From: Actinomycetales bacterium
GTDB lineage: Bacteria > Actinomycetota > Actinomycetes > S36-B12 > UBA5976
Assembly: GCA_018969715.1 (NCBI GenBank)
Contig: JAGWXT010000008.1
Location: 1-64,000 of the forward strand
DNA: 64,000 nucleotides
Direction: 5' to 3'
The notes under the pieces are model-generated. The model was not told the DNA's origin and did no database searches. It worked only from the letters and a program-made list of their open reading frames with translations. Position 1 is the stretch's first letter, and the number at the start of each line of letters is the position of its first letter. Positions 1 to 10,502 of the stretch are shown here, in pieces. The position numbers and the translations under genes were made by a program.

Positions 1-558
1 CCCGTGCTGGAGCAGTGGGACTACCCCGCCATTGCCCGGACGGCCATCGGCGACCTGGGGCAGATGTGGCTGGACCTCGACACGGCCTTCCCGATCGGCG
101 GCTGCGGGGAGCGGTTCGCCCGCGATGGCTGCTTTCGGGCGGGGATCCTGCCCGGTCCCATCGTCGACAACGGCACCGAGTACCCGCTGTGGTCGCGAAC
201 GATCCCCGGGCTGCTGCCATCAGGTGACCTGCCCGATCCCGGATCCTGGGCACTGCGCAGCCAGGTGGCTCTCACGTCCCTGTACTCAACGGCGTGGTGG
301 ATCCTGTGCGCCCCCGCCCTGGTGGGGCTGCTCGGAGGGCTCGCCGTCCGGCGCACACGGCGGTTGAGCCTCATCGGCTGCGCCATTGCCGTGGGAGCCC
401 TCACCAGCGCGGGACTCATCGCTGTCTACTCCGTGCATACGGGGACGTCCGTCACCTTCCACTACTTCCTCGGGTCGGTGACCTTCGCCCTGCTGGCAAG
501 CGTGATCGGGCTGGTCGCCCTCGCACAACTGGCCACCACCCATCGCTCCAGCAGGTGA
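1..558 (+). CDS. partial integral membrane protein (C-terminal part; 5' end outside window or uncertain)
   Basis: ORF open from the window edge; hydrophobic helices (WWILCAPALVGLLGGLAV, FHYFLGSVTFALLASVIGLVAL). Confidence 0.55.
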   Translation, partial: PVLEQWDYPAIARTAIGDLGQMWLDLDTAFPIGGCGERFARDGCFRAGILPGPIVDNGTEYPLWSRTIPGLLPSGDLPDPGSWALRSQVALTSLYSTAWWILCAPALVGLLGGLAVRRTRRLSLIGCAIAVGALTSAGLIAVYSVHTGTSVTFHYFLGSVTFALLASVIGLVALAQLATTHRSSR

Positions 559-596
559 GTCCACCTGCCACCTCACCGGGTGCCCGTCCGCACCGG

Positions 597-1310
597 ATGA
601 GTCCACCGGCACAGGTGAGTGCCTTCATCCTGGGCGACCCCTACCTCCGCGAGGTCTATGCCTCGGTCTACCGCACCCTGGCGGGGCTCATCCCGGATGT
701 CGGCGGTGCGGTGGTGGAAATCGGTGCCGGCAGTGCCCTGGGCCGGACCTGGATCCCCGGCCTGATCTGCACCGATATCGTGCCCGCCGGCGAGCTCGAT
801 GCGGTTGTCGACGCCCAGCAGCTGCCCTTCGCTCCCGGCAGCCTGCGGGCAATCGTGGTCAAGGACGGCCTGCACCACCTGCCCGACGTGGCCGCCTTCC
901 TCGACGAGGCGGTCCGGTGTCTCACCCCGGGCGGAGCGGTCCTCATGTGCGAGCCGTACTGGGGGCCGCTGGCCCGTCTGGTCTACACCCGGCTGCATCC
1001 GGAGCCGTACGACCCGGCCAGGCCGGAATGGCACTTCACCTCCGGATCGGCATGGGACAGCAATCAGGCACTGCCCTGGATCCTCCTGCGCCGGGATCGG
1101 GCGCGCCTTCATGCCCGGTGGCCGCACCTGCGAGTGCGGGAGATCGCCACTGCTGTGGGGCCCTCATACCTGCTCAGTGGCGGCGTCTTCAGCCGAACGC
1201 CGCTGTCCGGTCGCCTGCTGCGCATCGTCCATCGCTGGGAGCAGGGGCGCGGTCGATCACTTGACCGGTGGCGGCTGTCGATCATCGTCAGCCTCGAGCG
1301 GATCCGCTGA
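597..1310 (+). CDS. class I SAM-dependent methyltransferase
   Basis: In-frame ATG at 597; VVEIGAGSA motif I, LRAIVVKDGLHHLPD, LTPGGAVLMCEPYWG. Confidence 0.75.
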   Translation: MSPPAQVSAFILGDPYLREVYASVYRTLAGLIPDVGGAVVEIGAGSALGRTWIPGLICTDIVPAGELDAVVDAQQLPFAPGSLRAIVVKDGLHHLPDVAAFLDEAVRCLTPGGAVLMCEPYWGPLARLVYTRLHPEPYDPARPEWHFTSGSAWDSNQALPWILLRRDRARLHARWPHLRVREIATAVGPSYLLSGGVFSRTPLSGRLLRIVHRWEQGRGRSLDRWRLSIIVSLERIR

Positions 1311-2134
1311 TGATCCTCGTCACGGGAGCGAACTGCGCCATCGGTCGGCACCTCACCGCCGAACTCAACCGACGCGGGCGCCCTTGGCGTGCCGTGACGG
1401 CAGACTCGAGACCGTGGCGCTTGGGTGACGTCCCGGACCCTGCGGCCGTTGCGGGTGCGACCGCCCTGATTCACCTCGCCTGGCCCCGGACACCGGTTGC
1501 GGACACGTGGCTTCGTGCGGCCCACGCCCGCCTCATCGGTGCCGTTGACCCGACCGCTCCGTGCGTCATGCTGTCAAGCTTCGCCACCCGCAAGGGCGAG
1601 GCATCCTCCCGGTATGGCCGGCAGAAGGCACTTGTCGAGGGGCAGTTCCTCCGCCGCGGCGGCGTGGTCCGGGCCGGACTGGTGTGGGATGACGGCGGCG
1701 TCGTCGGTGCCCGCGGACGCATGCCGTCCCGCCTCGCCAGACTCGGCCTGGCCCCGCATCTGCCCGGGTGGGGGGAGTCGATCTACTTCAGTCACGTGAC
1801 CGACGTCGTCGCGGCACTGCTGGCCTGCGCCGATGACCCGGCCACCATGGCGGGGGTCGGGAACCCCTCGAAGGACCTGCTCTCCGGCCACGGGGGTGGA
1901 CTGTGGGAGGTTGCCGGACCGGATCCGCTGGAGCTGTGGGAGGCGCTGGGGCGCATCCACCGGCGACGGGTGCGCCAGGTGGCGATCCCGCAGCCGATCG
2001 CCGCCGCGGTGCAGCATCACGCCCAGCGTCGGCGTACCACCTCCCCTGCCTGGGATGCGTTCTGCTCGCTCACCATCGCCGATCCACCGCTGTCGACGGG
2101 GGCGGTCGTCGGGCGAATGCCCCCGTCATGGTGA
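1310..2134 (+). CDS. NAD-dependent epimerase/dehydratase (SDR family)
   Basis: N-terminal MILVTGANCAIGRHL Rossmann motif; YGRQK catalytic-type motif; start overlaps previous stop. Confidence 0.75.
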   Translation: MILVTGANCAIGRHLTAELNRRGRPWRAVTADSRPWRLGDVPDPAAVAGATALIHLAWPRTPVADTWLRAAHARLIGAVDPTAPCVMLSSFATRKGEASSRYGRQKALVEGQFLRRGGVVRAGLVWDDGGVVGARGRMPSRLARLGLAPHLPGWGESIYFSHVTDVVAALLACADDPATMAGVGNPSKDLLSGHGGGLWEVAGPDPLELWEALGRIHRRRVRQVAIPQPIAAAVQHHAQRRRTTSPAWDAFCSLTIADPPLSTGAVVGRMPPSW

Positions 2135-3723
2135 TCGAGCCGTGCATCATCGTCGGGACCGGGCCGGCGGGCCTGATGGCCGCACGCGCGGCGGTTGCCG
2201 CGGGCATCCGTCCGACGATCATCGACGCCGGGGAGCGGGAGAGCAGTGAGCTGAGCCAGCGCCGGCAGGCCAGCATCACCGCGCTGGCGGGTGGTGAGGG
2301 CCTGCCTGCCTGGGCGGCGCAACCACCCCAGTCCGCACGTGGACCGATCCCGGTCAAGCGCATCCTCGGCTCCGATGAGTCACATCGGCCGCACCCGGGC
2401 CGAGCCGGCGGCGATGCCACCGCCGAACGGCTGTGGGTGAACGCCGTCGGAGGGTTCAGCCGGGTCTGGGGATGCGCTCTGGCGACATTCACGGATGCGG
2501 ACATGTCGGACTGGCCGCCTTCCGCCCGACTCACACGCACCGACTACGAGGCCGCCGCCGATGCCGTGCACATCGCAGGCCACGACAGTCCCGTCTACCG
2601 GATGATCGGCCCACCCCGGGCACCGGACGTCGAGCTCAGCGCACCACGAGCGCTCTCGGCCCTCACGTCAGCGACGGGCGGCCCATGGCTCACCGGCCCC
2701 AGCACCCTCGCCCTTGCTGGCCACAATGGGCTGCCGCACTGCCGCAACTGCGGCACCTGCCTCACTGGCTGCCCATGGCGGGTGCTCTTCGACGCCCATG
2801 ATGCAATCACGGCCCTCGCCGACAGCGGCGCGGTCACGCTGCGGACGGGGGAGCTCGTGGTCGGCGTCGAGGAGCATCCCGCTGCGGTGACCGTGACCGC
2901 CCGAACAGCGTGCGGGGAGGCGCTGTCCCTGCGCACCGATCGACTGATCCTCGCCTGCGGCTCGGTGGGCACCACCATCCTCGCCTCCCGCCTGCTCGGC
3001 CGCGCCCTCCGGCTGCGGGACTGTCAAGCCTTCACCCTGCCGATGATCGACGTGTCCCCCCGTTCCCGGGGCGGCCGGGTGAGCATCGACGCTGATGCCG
3101 CCGGTTCGCTCGCGCACGCCACCCTCGCCCGCGTGTTCCTGGAGCGGTGCGGCACCGATGGCCGCACCGCCCTGCACGTCCAGGCCTACCCCCCAGGCCC
3201 GGAGATCCGTGCCGCCCTCCAGCGCACCCTGCTGGACTCACGCCTGCCCCGAGCCCTGCGCGGTGGCGCGACTGAGATCCTCGCCGATCGAGCAATGGCC
3301 TGCCACGGCTTCCTGCCCGCGGCCTGCTCCGGATCGCTGGTGATCGATGGCCGATCCATGACCCAGCATGGGGACACCGCACGCGGCTCGTGGGCACTGA
3401 CCCGCGAAGTCGGCAACACCGCTCGCCTGAGACGGGAGATTCGGCTCATCACGCGGCTGCTGGCGCGGCATGGGTACGCCACCTTGGCCGCACTGGCGCG
3501 AGTGGAACCGGTCGGCGGCGGCTACCACCACTCGGCCAGCCTGCCGATGGGAAGTCCCGACGGGACGGATGAGCTCGGGCGGCTGCCCGGGTCCAGCCGG
3601 ATTCATCTCGCCGACGCCGCGTCCCTGCCGCTGCTTCCCCCGCAGCCGCCTACGCTGTCGATCATGGCCCATGCACACCGCGTCATGAGCCGGATCATCC
3701 GAGCGGGCCTGCTCTCGGCGTGA
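2128..3723 (+). CDS. GMC-type FAD-dependent oxidoreductase with CxxCxxCxxxCP motif
   Basis: N-terminal IIVGTGPAGLMAARAA FAD motif; C-terminal GGGYHHSASLPMGS ... HLADAASLPLLPPQPPTLSIMAHAHR typical of the GMC C-domain. Confidence 0.8.
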   Translation: MVIEPCIIVGTGPAGLMAARAAVAAGIRPTIIDAGERESSELSQRRQASITALAGGEGLPAWAAQPPQSARGPIPVKRILGSDESHRPHPGRAGGDATAERLWVNAVGGFSRVWGCALATFTDADMSDWPPSARLTRTDYEAAADAVHIAGHDSPVYRMIGPPRAPDVELSAPRALSALTSATGGPWLTGPSTLALAGHNGLPHCRNCGTCLTGCPWRVLFDAHDAITALADSGAVTLRTGELVVGVEEHPAAVTVTARTACGEALSLRTDRLILACGSVGTTILASRLLGRALRLRDCQAFTLPMIDVSPRSRGGRVSIDADAAGSLAHATLARVFLERCGTDGRTALHVQAYPPGPEIRAALQRTLLDSRLPRALRGGATEILADRAMACHGFLPAACSGSLVIDGRSMTQHGDTARGSWALTREVGNTARLRREIRLITRLLARHGYATLAALARVEPVGGGYHHSASLPMGSPDGTDELGRLPGSSRIHLADAASLPLLPPQPPTLSIMAHAHRVMSRIIRAGLLSA

Positions 3724-4496
3724 CCGACCCGTTCCGCCGACCGGGCCGCTGCTCGCTCTCGGTCATCATGCCGGCCTTCAACGAGGCCGAGACCGTCGCC
3801 GAGGCACTCGCCGGGCTGCTGGCGGTCGATTTCGCAGGACGCCCCCTCGAGGTGATCGTGGTGGAGAGCAACTCGACGGACACCACACGCGACATCGTCG
3901 AGGGCTTCCGCTCGGATCCGCGCGTTCACATCATCTGGGAGGACCGCCCCCGCGGGAAGGGCCACGCCGTCCGAACCGGCCTGCCGCACGCTCGCCATGA
4001 CGTGATCGCCATTCATGATGCCGACACCGAGTACGAGTCCGCCGACCTGCTGCGCCTCCTGGGCCCGATCGAGGCTGGTGAGACCAGCCTGGTCCTGGGC
4101 TCCCGCCATACTCCGGGCACCCCAGTTCGGACCTTCACCGACAGTTGGTGGCGGGCACCGGTGATGAATGTCGCCCACCGCTTCTTCACGACCCTGTTCA
4201 ACACGCTCTACGGCAGCCGCCTGCGTGATCCGGAGACGATGTTCAAGGTCTTCCGGCGGGAGGCACTTGCCGACGTGCGCCTGCGGTCGGATCGCTTCGA
4301 GTTCGACTACGAACTGCTCGGAACCCTCCTGCGTCGGGGCTGCCGGCCACAGGAACTGCCGGTGTCCTACCGATCCCGCGACTTCACCGAGGGCAAGAAG
4401 ATCCGGTTCTTTGCCGACCCCCCGCGCTGGGCCGTCGCGATGATCCGGTTTCGCTTCACCCCGCTGGCGAAACCCAGCGAACGGCCGTGGGCCTGA
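3720..4496 (+). CDS. glycosyltransferase family 2 (DPM1-like)
   Basis: LSVIMPAFNEAETVAEAL ... VVESNSTDTT ... IAIHDADTEYES. Confidence 0.85.
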   Translation: MTDPFRRPGRCSLSVIMPAFNEAETVAEALAGLLAVDFAGRPLEVIVVESNSTDTTRDIVEGFRSDPRVHIIWEDRPRGKGHAVRTGLPHARHDVIAIHDADTEYESADLLRLLGPIEAGETSLVLGSRHTPGTPVRTFTDSWWRAPVMNVAHRFFTTLFNTLYGSRLRDPETMFKVFRREALADVRLRSDRFEFDYELLGTLLRRGCRPQELPVSYRSRDFTEGKKIRFFADPPRWAVAMIRFRFTPLAKPSERPWA

Positions 4497-4561
4497 GAGG
4501 ACTCGAACCTCCGACACGTACCTTGTAAGGGTACTGCTCTAGCCGTCTGAGCTACAGGCCC
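4488..4561 (-). tRNA. tRNA-Val (anticodon TAC)
   Basis: Reverse strand folds as cloverleaf: GGGCCTG acceptor, GTACC-CTTACAA-GGTAC anticodon arm, GGTTCGAGTCC T-arm. Confidence 0.93.
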
Positions 4562-4603
4562 GCTGGGCGGCCGCTGGCGCCCGCCCGCCACTGGGGGCCG
4601 CGC

Positions 4604-5065
4604 TCAGCCGAGTGCTGCGAGGGCCTCCCGGTACTCCCCGGTGGGGCGAGCCTCACCGGGAGCGTTCACGACACGCCACCGGATGATCCCGGCGTGGTCG
4701 ATAAGGAAGGAACCGCGAGTGGCGAAGCCGAGGTCGGGCAGGAACACCCCGTAGGACTGGGCGACCGCACCATGTGGCCAGAAGTCGCTCAGCAGTGAGA
4801 AGTCGTACCCCTGCGCCTCCGCCCACGCACGCAGCGACCACATGGGATCGCAGGAGATCCCCATGACGCGGACACCCTCACCACCCGAGATCAATCCGTC
4901 ATCGCGAATTGCGCACAATTCCCCGGTGCAGATGCCGGAGAAGGCGAAGGGGTAGAACACCAGCAGGACATTCATCTGCCCGCGCAGGCTGCTCAGCGTC
5001 ACCTCCTCACCTCGGTGGTCCTTCACGGTGAAGTCTGGCGCGGGCGAACCGACAGCAACGGTCAT
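4604..5065 (-). CDS. peroxiredoxin (AhpE/Bcp-like)
   Basis: APDFTVKDHRGEEVTLSSLRG ... FYPFAFSGICTGELCAIRDD peroxidatic Cys motif. Confidence 0.87.
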   Translation of the reverse strand: MTVAVGSPAPDFTVKDHRGEEVTLSSLRGQMNVLLVFYPFAFSGICTGELCAIRDDGLISGGEGVRVMGISCDPMWSLRAWAEAQGYDFSLLSDFWPHGAVAQSYGVFLPDLGFATRGSFLIDHAGIIRWRVVNAPGEARPTGEYREALAALG

Positions 5066-5481
5066 CAGCGGACGTTCCTTCCTGCTCGTGGGGCCACCAG
5101 GCGGGTTCCCTGCCAGGCGGTTGCGGCATTGACGGCGGTCGTGTGCTGCAGTCCGGCGATCGGTGCAGCCTCGGCAATGTCCTCGGCATCGACATGTCCC
5201 GGTCGACCGGGCTTCGGGGTCAGCACCCATATCGTGCCATGGTCGGCCAGCAGGGCGATGGCATCAACCAGCGCATCGGTGAGATCGCCGTCCTCCTCCC
5301 GCCACCACAGCAGGACGGTGTCGACAACCTCGTCATAGTCGACATCCACCAGCGGGGCCTCGATCGCCCGCTCGATCTGCGCGCGCAGGTCGGAGTCGAC
5401 ATCCTCATCCCACCCGATCTCCTGAACGACCTGGCCCGGTCGGAAACCGAGCCGATCAACAGGCTGGCCGTCGGTGGCCAC
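5065..5481 (-). CDS. DUF3052 family protein
   Basis: Sequence [27 protein letters not shown] ... [19 protein letters not shown] ... [16 protein letters not shown] typical of DUF3052; start uncertain (ORF open to 5577). Confidence 0.7.
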   Translation of the reverse strand: MATDGQPVDRLGFRPGQVVQEIGWDEDVDSDLRAQIERAIEAPLVDVDYDEVVDTVLLWWREEDGDLTDALVDAIALLADHGTIWVLTPKPGRPGHVDAEDIAEAAPIAGLQHTTAVNAATAWQGTRLVAPRAGRNVR

Positions 5482-5599
5482 CCACACCCTCCTCTCCCCG
5501 CTGCGTTGCGCTGCCCGAGCGGGCACCACAACGTCGCGTCGGCAGCACATCCTGCCAGCCGGGGCGCGGGAATGCACCGCGAACGGTCAGAATGGGTAC

Positions 5600-8314
5600 G
5601 TGCCGATCGGACGCGAGACCTCACCGACCGCGGGCCTGCCCGCCCAGTACGTCGACATCGACCCCGCTGAAACCGCCGAGTGGACGGAGTCCTTCGACGC
5701 CGTTCTCGACCACTCCGGTGCCTACCGAGGCCGCTACCTGATGCTGCAGCTGCTGCAGCGCGCGGCCGAGCGCAAGGTAGGCGTGCCCAGCCTGCGCAGC
5801 ACCGACTACATCAACACCATCCCCCCGGAGCGGGAGCCCTGGTTCCCGGGCGATGAGTCGGTTGAGCGCCGCATTCGAGCGTTCATCCGCTGGAACGCGG
5901 CGGTGATGGTGCACCGGGCACAGCGGTTCGGGGTGGGCGGGCACATCTCCACCTTCGCCTCTTCGGCCTCCCTGTACGAGGTCGGTTTCAACCACTTCTT
6001 CCGCGGTCATGACGCACCCGGTGGCGCCGACCAACTGTTCATCCAGGGGCACGCCTCACCGGGCATCTACGCCCGGGCCTTCCTTGAGGGGCGGCTGACC
6101 GTCGCCCAGTTGGATGGCTTCCGTCGCGAACTGTCGCACCCCGGTGGCGGCCTGCCGTCCTATCCCCACCCCCGGCTGATGCCCTGGTTCTGGCAGTTCC
6201 CGACCGTCTCCATGGGACTGGGACCGCTCAATGCGATCTACCAGGCGCGCTTCAACCGCTACCTCACCGCACGAGGCCTGGCGGATGCCAGCCGCCAGCG
6301 GGTCTGGGCATTCATCGGCGATGGGGAGATGGACGAGCCGGAGTCGGTGGCCGGGCTGACCCTCGCCGCACGGGAGCAGTTGGACAACCTCACCTTCGTC
6401 ATCAACGCCAACCTGCAGCGCCTCGACGGCCCAGTCCGTGGCAACGGAAAGGTCATCCAGGAGCTTGAGTCGCTGTTCCGCGGCGCCGGCTGGAACGTCA
6501 TCAAGGTCATCTGGGGCCGAAAGTGGGACACGCTGCTCGCCCGCGACGCCGATGGGGCATTGGTCAACCTGATGAACACCACCCCCGATGGCGACTTCCA
6601 GACGTACAAGGCCGAGAGCGGCGGGTTCATCCGGGAGCACTTCTTCGGCCGGGATGCCCGCACCGCGCGCATGGTCGCCGACTGGAGCGATGAGGAGATC
6701 TGGGGCCTGCAGCGCGGGGGGCATGACTACCGCAAGCTGTACGCCGCCTACGACGCCGCCACCGGACATGTCGGCCAGCCCACGGTGATCATCGCCAAGA
6801 CCGTCAAGGGCTGGACGCTCGGGTCCCACTTCGAGGGACGCAATGCCACCCACCAGATGAAGAAGCTCAGCGTCGCCGACCTGCGGGTCTTCCGCGACCG
6901 GCTGCAGATTCCGGTATCCGACGCGGAACTCGACGACGGAATGCCCCCCTACTACCACCCGGGACCGGCGGATCCGGTGATCGCGTATCTCCATGAGCGG
7001 CGCCGCTCCCTCGGCGGCTACCTGCCGGAGCGACGGGTACGGGCGGCGGCCCTCCCCCAGCCGCCGGAGCGCAGCTACGCCGAGGCGCGGGCCGGCTACG
7101 GCACCCATGAGGTCGCCACCACCATGGCCTTCGTCCGACTGCTGAAGGACCTGCTCAAGGACCCGGGGATCGGGCGGCGGATCGTGCCCATCATCCCGGA
7201 TGAGGCACGCACCTTCGGAATGGACTCCCTGTTCCCCACCGCCCGCATCTACAACCCGCTCGGCCAGCAGTACACCTCGGTGGACCGTGAACTGCTGCTG
7301 GCATATCGGGAGACCGTCGATGGCCAGATCCTGCATGAGGGCATCAATGAGGCAGGCTCGGTCGCGTCATGGACCGCCGCCGGCACGTCGTACGCCACCC
7401 ATGGGGAGGCGATGATCCCGGTGTACATCTTCTACTCGATGTTCGGCTTCCAGCGGACCGGCGACGCCTTCTGGGCGGCCATGGACCAGATGGCACGCGG
7501 TTTCGTCATCGGGGCGACCGCCGGCCGGACGACCCTCACGGGCGAGGGACTGCAGCATGCCGATGGCCATTCACTGCTGCTGGCTTCGAGTAATCCGGCG
7601 GCCCGGGTCTGGGATCCCGCCTATGCGTACGAGATCGCACATATCGTCCGACACGGCCTTGCGAGCATGGTCGGGGAGAACCCCGAGAACGTCTTCCACT
7701 ACCTCACCGTCTACAACGAGCCCTACCAGCAGCCACCCGAGCCAGCGGACCTCGACGTCGACAACCTCGTCCGTGGCGCCTATCGGCTCAGCGCTCCGGA
7801 CGGGGCGCGCGCCCGAATCCTTGCCAGTGGCATCGCGGTGCGGACCGCTCGCCGAGCGGCGGACCTGCTGCAGTCGGACTGGGGAATCCCGGTCGAGGTG
7901 TGGTCTGTGACCTCTTGGGGGGAGCTCGCGCGGGAGGCGATCGAATGCGACCGCCATGGCCTGCTCAACCCCGATGGGCCTGCTCGGGTCCCGTTCGTGA
8001 CCTCGCTGCTCGCCTCACCACCCGGTCCGACGATCGCCGTGACGGACTGGGTTCGTGCGGTCCCGGACCTCATCAGGCCCTGGCTGCCCGGCGACTTCAT
8101 CGCCCTGGGAACCGATGGCTGGGGCGTGTCGGACACCCGAGGTGCTGCGAGGCGGCACTTCCTGGTCGACGCTGAGTCCACAGTGGTGCAGGTGCTGCGC
8201 AGCCTGGGCAGGAGCGATGAAGCGGCGGCGCGACTGGCCGCTGAGGCCTTCACGAGGTACCGGATCGATGACCCGATGGCTGCAGATGCCGGCAGTACCG
8301 GCGGCGACGCCTGA
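5600..8314 (+). CDS. aceE: pyruvate dehydrogenase E1 component (homodimeric type)
   Basis: [59 protein letters not shown]; full-length about 904 aa. Confidence 0.95.
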   Translation: MPIGRETSPTAGLPAQYVDIDPAETAEWTESFDAVLDHSGAYRGRYLMLQLLQRAAERKVGVPSLRSTDYINTIPPEREPWFPGDESVERRIRAFIRWNAAVMVHRAQRFGVGGHISTFASSASLYEVGFNHFFRGHDAPGGADQLFIQGHASPGIYARAFLEGRLTVAQLDGFRRELSHPGGGLPSYPHPRLMPWFWQFPTVSMGLGPLNAIYQARFNRYLTARGLADASRQRVWAFIGDGEMDEPESVAGLTLAAREQLDNLTFVINANLQRLDGPVRGNGKVIQELESLFRGAGWNVIKVIWGRKWDTLLARDADGALVNLMNTTPDGDFQTYKAESGGFIREHFFGRDARTARMVADWSDEEIWGLQRGGHDYRKLYAAYDAATGHVGQPTVIIAKTVKGWTLGSHFEGRNATHQMKKLSVADLRVFRDRLQIPVSDAELDDGMPPYYHPGPADPVIAYLHERRRSLGGYLPERRVRAAALPQPPERSYAEARAGYGTHEVATTMAFVRLLKDLLKDPGIGRRIVPIIPDEARTFGMDSLFPTARIYNPLGQQYTSVDRELLLAYRETVDGQILHEGINEAGSVASWTAAGTSYATHGEAMIPVYIFYSMFGFQRTGDAFWAAMDQMARGFVIGATAGRTTLTGEGLQHADGHSLLLASSNPAARVWDPAYAYEIAHIVRHGLASMVGENPENVFHYLTVYNEPYQQPPEPADLDVDNLVRGAYRLSAPDGARARILASGIAVRTARRAADLLQSDWGIPVEVWSVTSWGELAREAIECDRHGLLNPDGPARVPFVTSLLASPPGPTIAVTDWVRAVPDLIRPWLPGDFIALGTDGWGVSDTRGAARRHFLVDAESTVVQVLRSLGRSDEAAARLAAEAFTRYRIDDPMAADAGSTGGDA

Positions 8315-9452
8315 CCTCGACGAGCGCACCATTGATGCGCTCACCGGAGCCGCGGCCCACCTCAGTGGCGCGATCGTCGCGGCGATGGCGGAGCGGCTGC
8401 CCTGGTACGGCGCCCTGAGTGCCGAGCACCGCTCCTGGATCGGGATCATCGCGCACAACAGCGTCACCGCATTCACCGGCTGGCTTCGCCACCCAGGCTC
8501 ACCCCCGCAGCCCGGTGGCGAGGTCTTCGCCGGGGTGCCGGTATCGCTGATCCGAGCGGTGTCGCTGGAGCAGACGGTCGCGGCGGTCCGGGTCGTGGTC
8601 GACGTCATCGAGCAGTGCGTCGAGGCGCTCGTGCCCGCCGCGGATGCCGTCGCGGTGAGGACCGCGGTCCTCACCTACTCACGCGACATCGCCTTCCTCA
8701 CCGCAGCCGCCTATGCGCGCACTGCGGAGGCCCGCGGCGCCTGGGATGCGCGGATCGAGGCCCTCGTGATCGACGCGGTCGCCCGCGATGACATCGATGC
8801 CACCGCGCTGGGGCAGGCGGCAGCACTGGGGTGGCGCGACGGCCAGGGGTGCTGCGTCATCGTCGGTCGCCCGGCCGGGGCCGACGCTGCCGATTGGACG
8901 GTGCACGTTGCCGCCCTTGCCCGTCGGGGGGACCTGAGCGTGGTCGCCGGAATGCACGCGGAGACTGCCGTCATCGTGCTGGGTGGGGTTGCCGACCCGG
9001 CGCGGACGGCTCGCCTGCTGGCGCCGCGACTCACGGGGGGTCCGGTCGTGTTCGGGCCCCGGGTTCGGGGCCTGGCAGCGTCGGGGATGAGTGCGCGTGC
9101 CGCCATTGCCGGACTGCGGGCGGTCGCCGGCTGGCCGGGGGCACCTCGACCGGTCTCCGCCGAGTCCCTGCTGCCGGAACGCGCCCTGCTCGGCGATGCT
9201 ATGGCGCAGGCCGACCTTGCTGACCTTGGCCGCAGGATCAGTGCCCACCCGGTACTGGCGGAGACCCTGCAGGCGTATCTCGACAACGGGGGCGCCCTCG
9301 AAGCGACCGGACGGGTGATCATCGCGCACGCGAACACCGTCCGGTACCGGCTGCGACGGATCACCACCCTGTTCGGCTACGCCCCCGAGGATCCGCGCGA
9401 TGCTGTGCTGCTGCGCACCGCACTGACCCTCAGCCGCCTCCACCGCGGGTGA
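8268..9452 (+). CDS. PucR-family transcriptional regulator (FasR-like, by synteny with fab genes)
   Basis: C-terminal HTH_30 region [32 protein letters not shown]; located immediately 5' of fabD. Confidence 0.85.
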   Translation: MTRWLQMPAVPAATPDLDERTIDALTGAAAHLSGAIVAAMAERLPWYGALSAEHRSWIGIIAHNSVTAFTGWLRHPGSPPQPGGEVFAGVPVSLIRAVSLEQTVAAVRVVVDVIEQCVEALVPAADAVAVRTAVLTYSRDIAFLTAAAYARTAEARGAWDARIEALVIDAVARDDIDATALGQAAALGWRDGQGCCVIVGRPAGADAADWTVHVAALARRGDLSVVAGMHAETAVIVLGGVADPARTARLLAPRLTGGPVVFGPRVRGLAASGMSARAAIAGLRAVAGWPGAPRPVSAESLLPERALLGDAMAQADLADLGRRISAHPVLAETLQAYLDNGGALEATGRVIIAHANTVRYRLRRITTLFGYAPEDPRDAVLLRTALTLSRLHRG

Positions 9453-9505
9453 CCGGCGCCGCCATTCCGGGCGACGTCGGGGGTGCCCCATGAGGGACGT
9501 CTCCG

Positions 9506-9524
9506 TTTGTAGGATTCCTCCAAA
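9506..9524. promoter_or_regulatory. near-perfect 19-bp palindrome upstream of fabD; candidate operator
   Basis: TTTGTAGGATTCCTCCAAA: arms TTTGTAGGA / TCCTCCAAA about a central T, one mismatched pair; intergenic between regulator and fabD. Confidence 0.5.
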
Positions 9525-9590
9525 TCCGGGAGGTCAAGTGTGGCGTTGTCGTGCACAGGAACGGCCTGCTGACACGGGCAGGGTGAGGCG

Positions 9591-10502
9591 GTGCGCGCCC
9601 TGCTGGCTCCCGGTCAGGGAGCCCAGCGATCGGGGATGCTGCTGCCATGGCTGGCCGATCCGGCTGCCGCGGACCGGCTTGAGCGCTGGAGTGACATCAC
9701 CGGCCTCGACCTGCGCCTACTGGGCACGACCGCCGATGAGGCGGCCATCCGCGAGACGCATGTGGCTCAACCGCTCCTCGTTGCAACCGCCCTGCTCGCA
9801 CTGCGCCGATGGCTGCCCACGACGGAAGCCGTCCATGCCGCCTGCGGGCTGGTCGCCGGGCACTCGGTCGGGGAGTTCGTCGCCGCTGCCGCGGCCGGCG
9901 TCCTCACCGATGACGATGCGATGAGGCTGGTGGCCATCCGCGGCCGGGCGATGAGCCGGGCCTGCGCGCCGGTGGGTGCCACCGGGATGACGGCGATCCT
10001 CGGCGGCGAGGATGTCGCGGTGGCGGCAGCGATCTCCGCCGCCGGGGCAGTCGTCGCCACCGTCAATGCTCGCGGTCAGGTCGTTGCCGCAGGGTCGGCT
10101 GCCGCGCTGGCCACACTGGCCGCCAACCCGCCCGCGGGCGCCCGCCTGGTCGCCCTGCCGGTCGCCGGCGCCTTCCACACAGCCACGATGGCGGCGGCCG
10201 TATCGGACCTGCGGACCGCTTTCGACGACATCACGCCCGGACCGGTGCGGGTGCCCATGGTGCTCAACCGCGACGGTCAGATCACCAGCGACCCGGGTGA
10301 GGTCATTGCGGAGATGATCACCCAGGTCGCCGCCCCAGTTCGATGGGACCTCTGTCAGGCTCAGATCGCGGCCAGCGGGGTAACCGAGGTGATCGAGCTG
10401 CCACCGTCTGGAACCCTCACCGCGCTGGCGCGACGGGAGATGCCGACCGTGGCACGGGTGCCTGTCAACACACCAGCCGACCTACCGGGGGCGGAATCAT
10501 GA
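9591..10502 (+). CDS. fabD: malonyl CoA-acyl carrier protein transacylase
   Basis: LLAPGQGAQ, VAGHSVGEFVAAA, LPVAGAFHT motifs. Confidence 0.95.
   Translation: MRALLAPGQGAQRSGMLLPWLADPAAADRLERWSDITGLDLRLLGTTADEAAIRETHVAQPLLVATALLALRRWLPTTEAVHAACGLVAGHSVGEFVAAAAAGVLTDDDAMRLVAIRGRAMSRACAPVGATGMTAILGGEDVAVAAAISAAGAVVATVNARGQVVAAGSAAALATLAANPPAGARLVALPVAGAFHTATMAAAVSDLRTAFDDITPGPVRVPMVLNRDGQITSDPGEVIAEMITQVAAPVRWDLCQAQIAASGVTEVIELPPSGTLTALARREMPTVARVPVNTPADLPGAES

Noticed and set aside
6056-7336. 426-aa ORF antisense to aceE
   Set aside because: Typical GC-rich shadow ORF; no recognisable motifs and fully inside a conserved gene.
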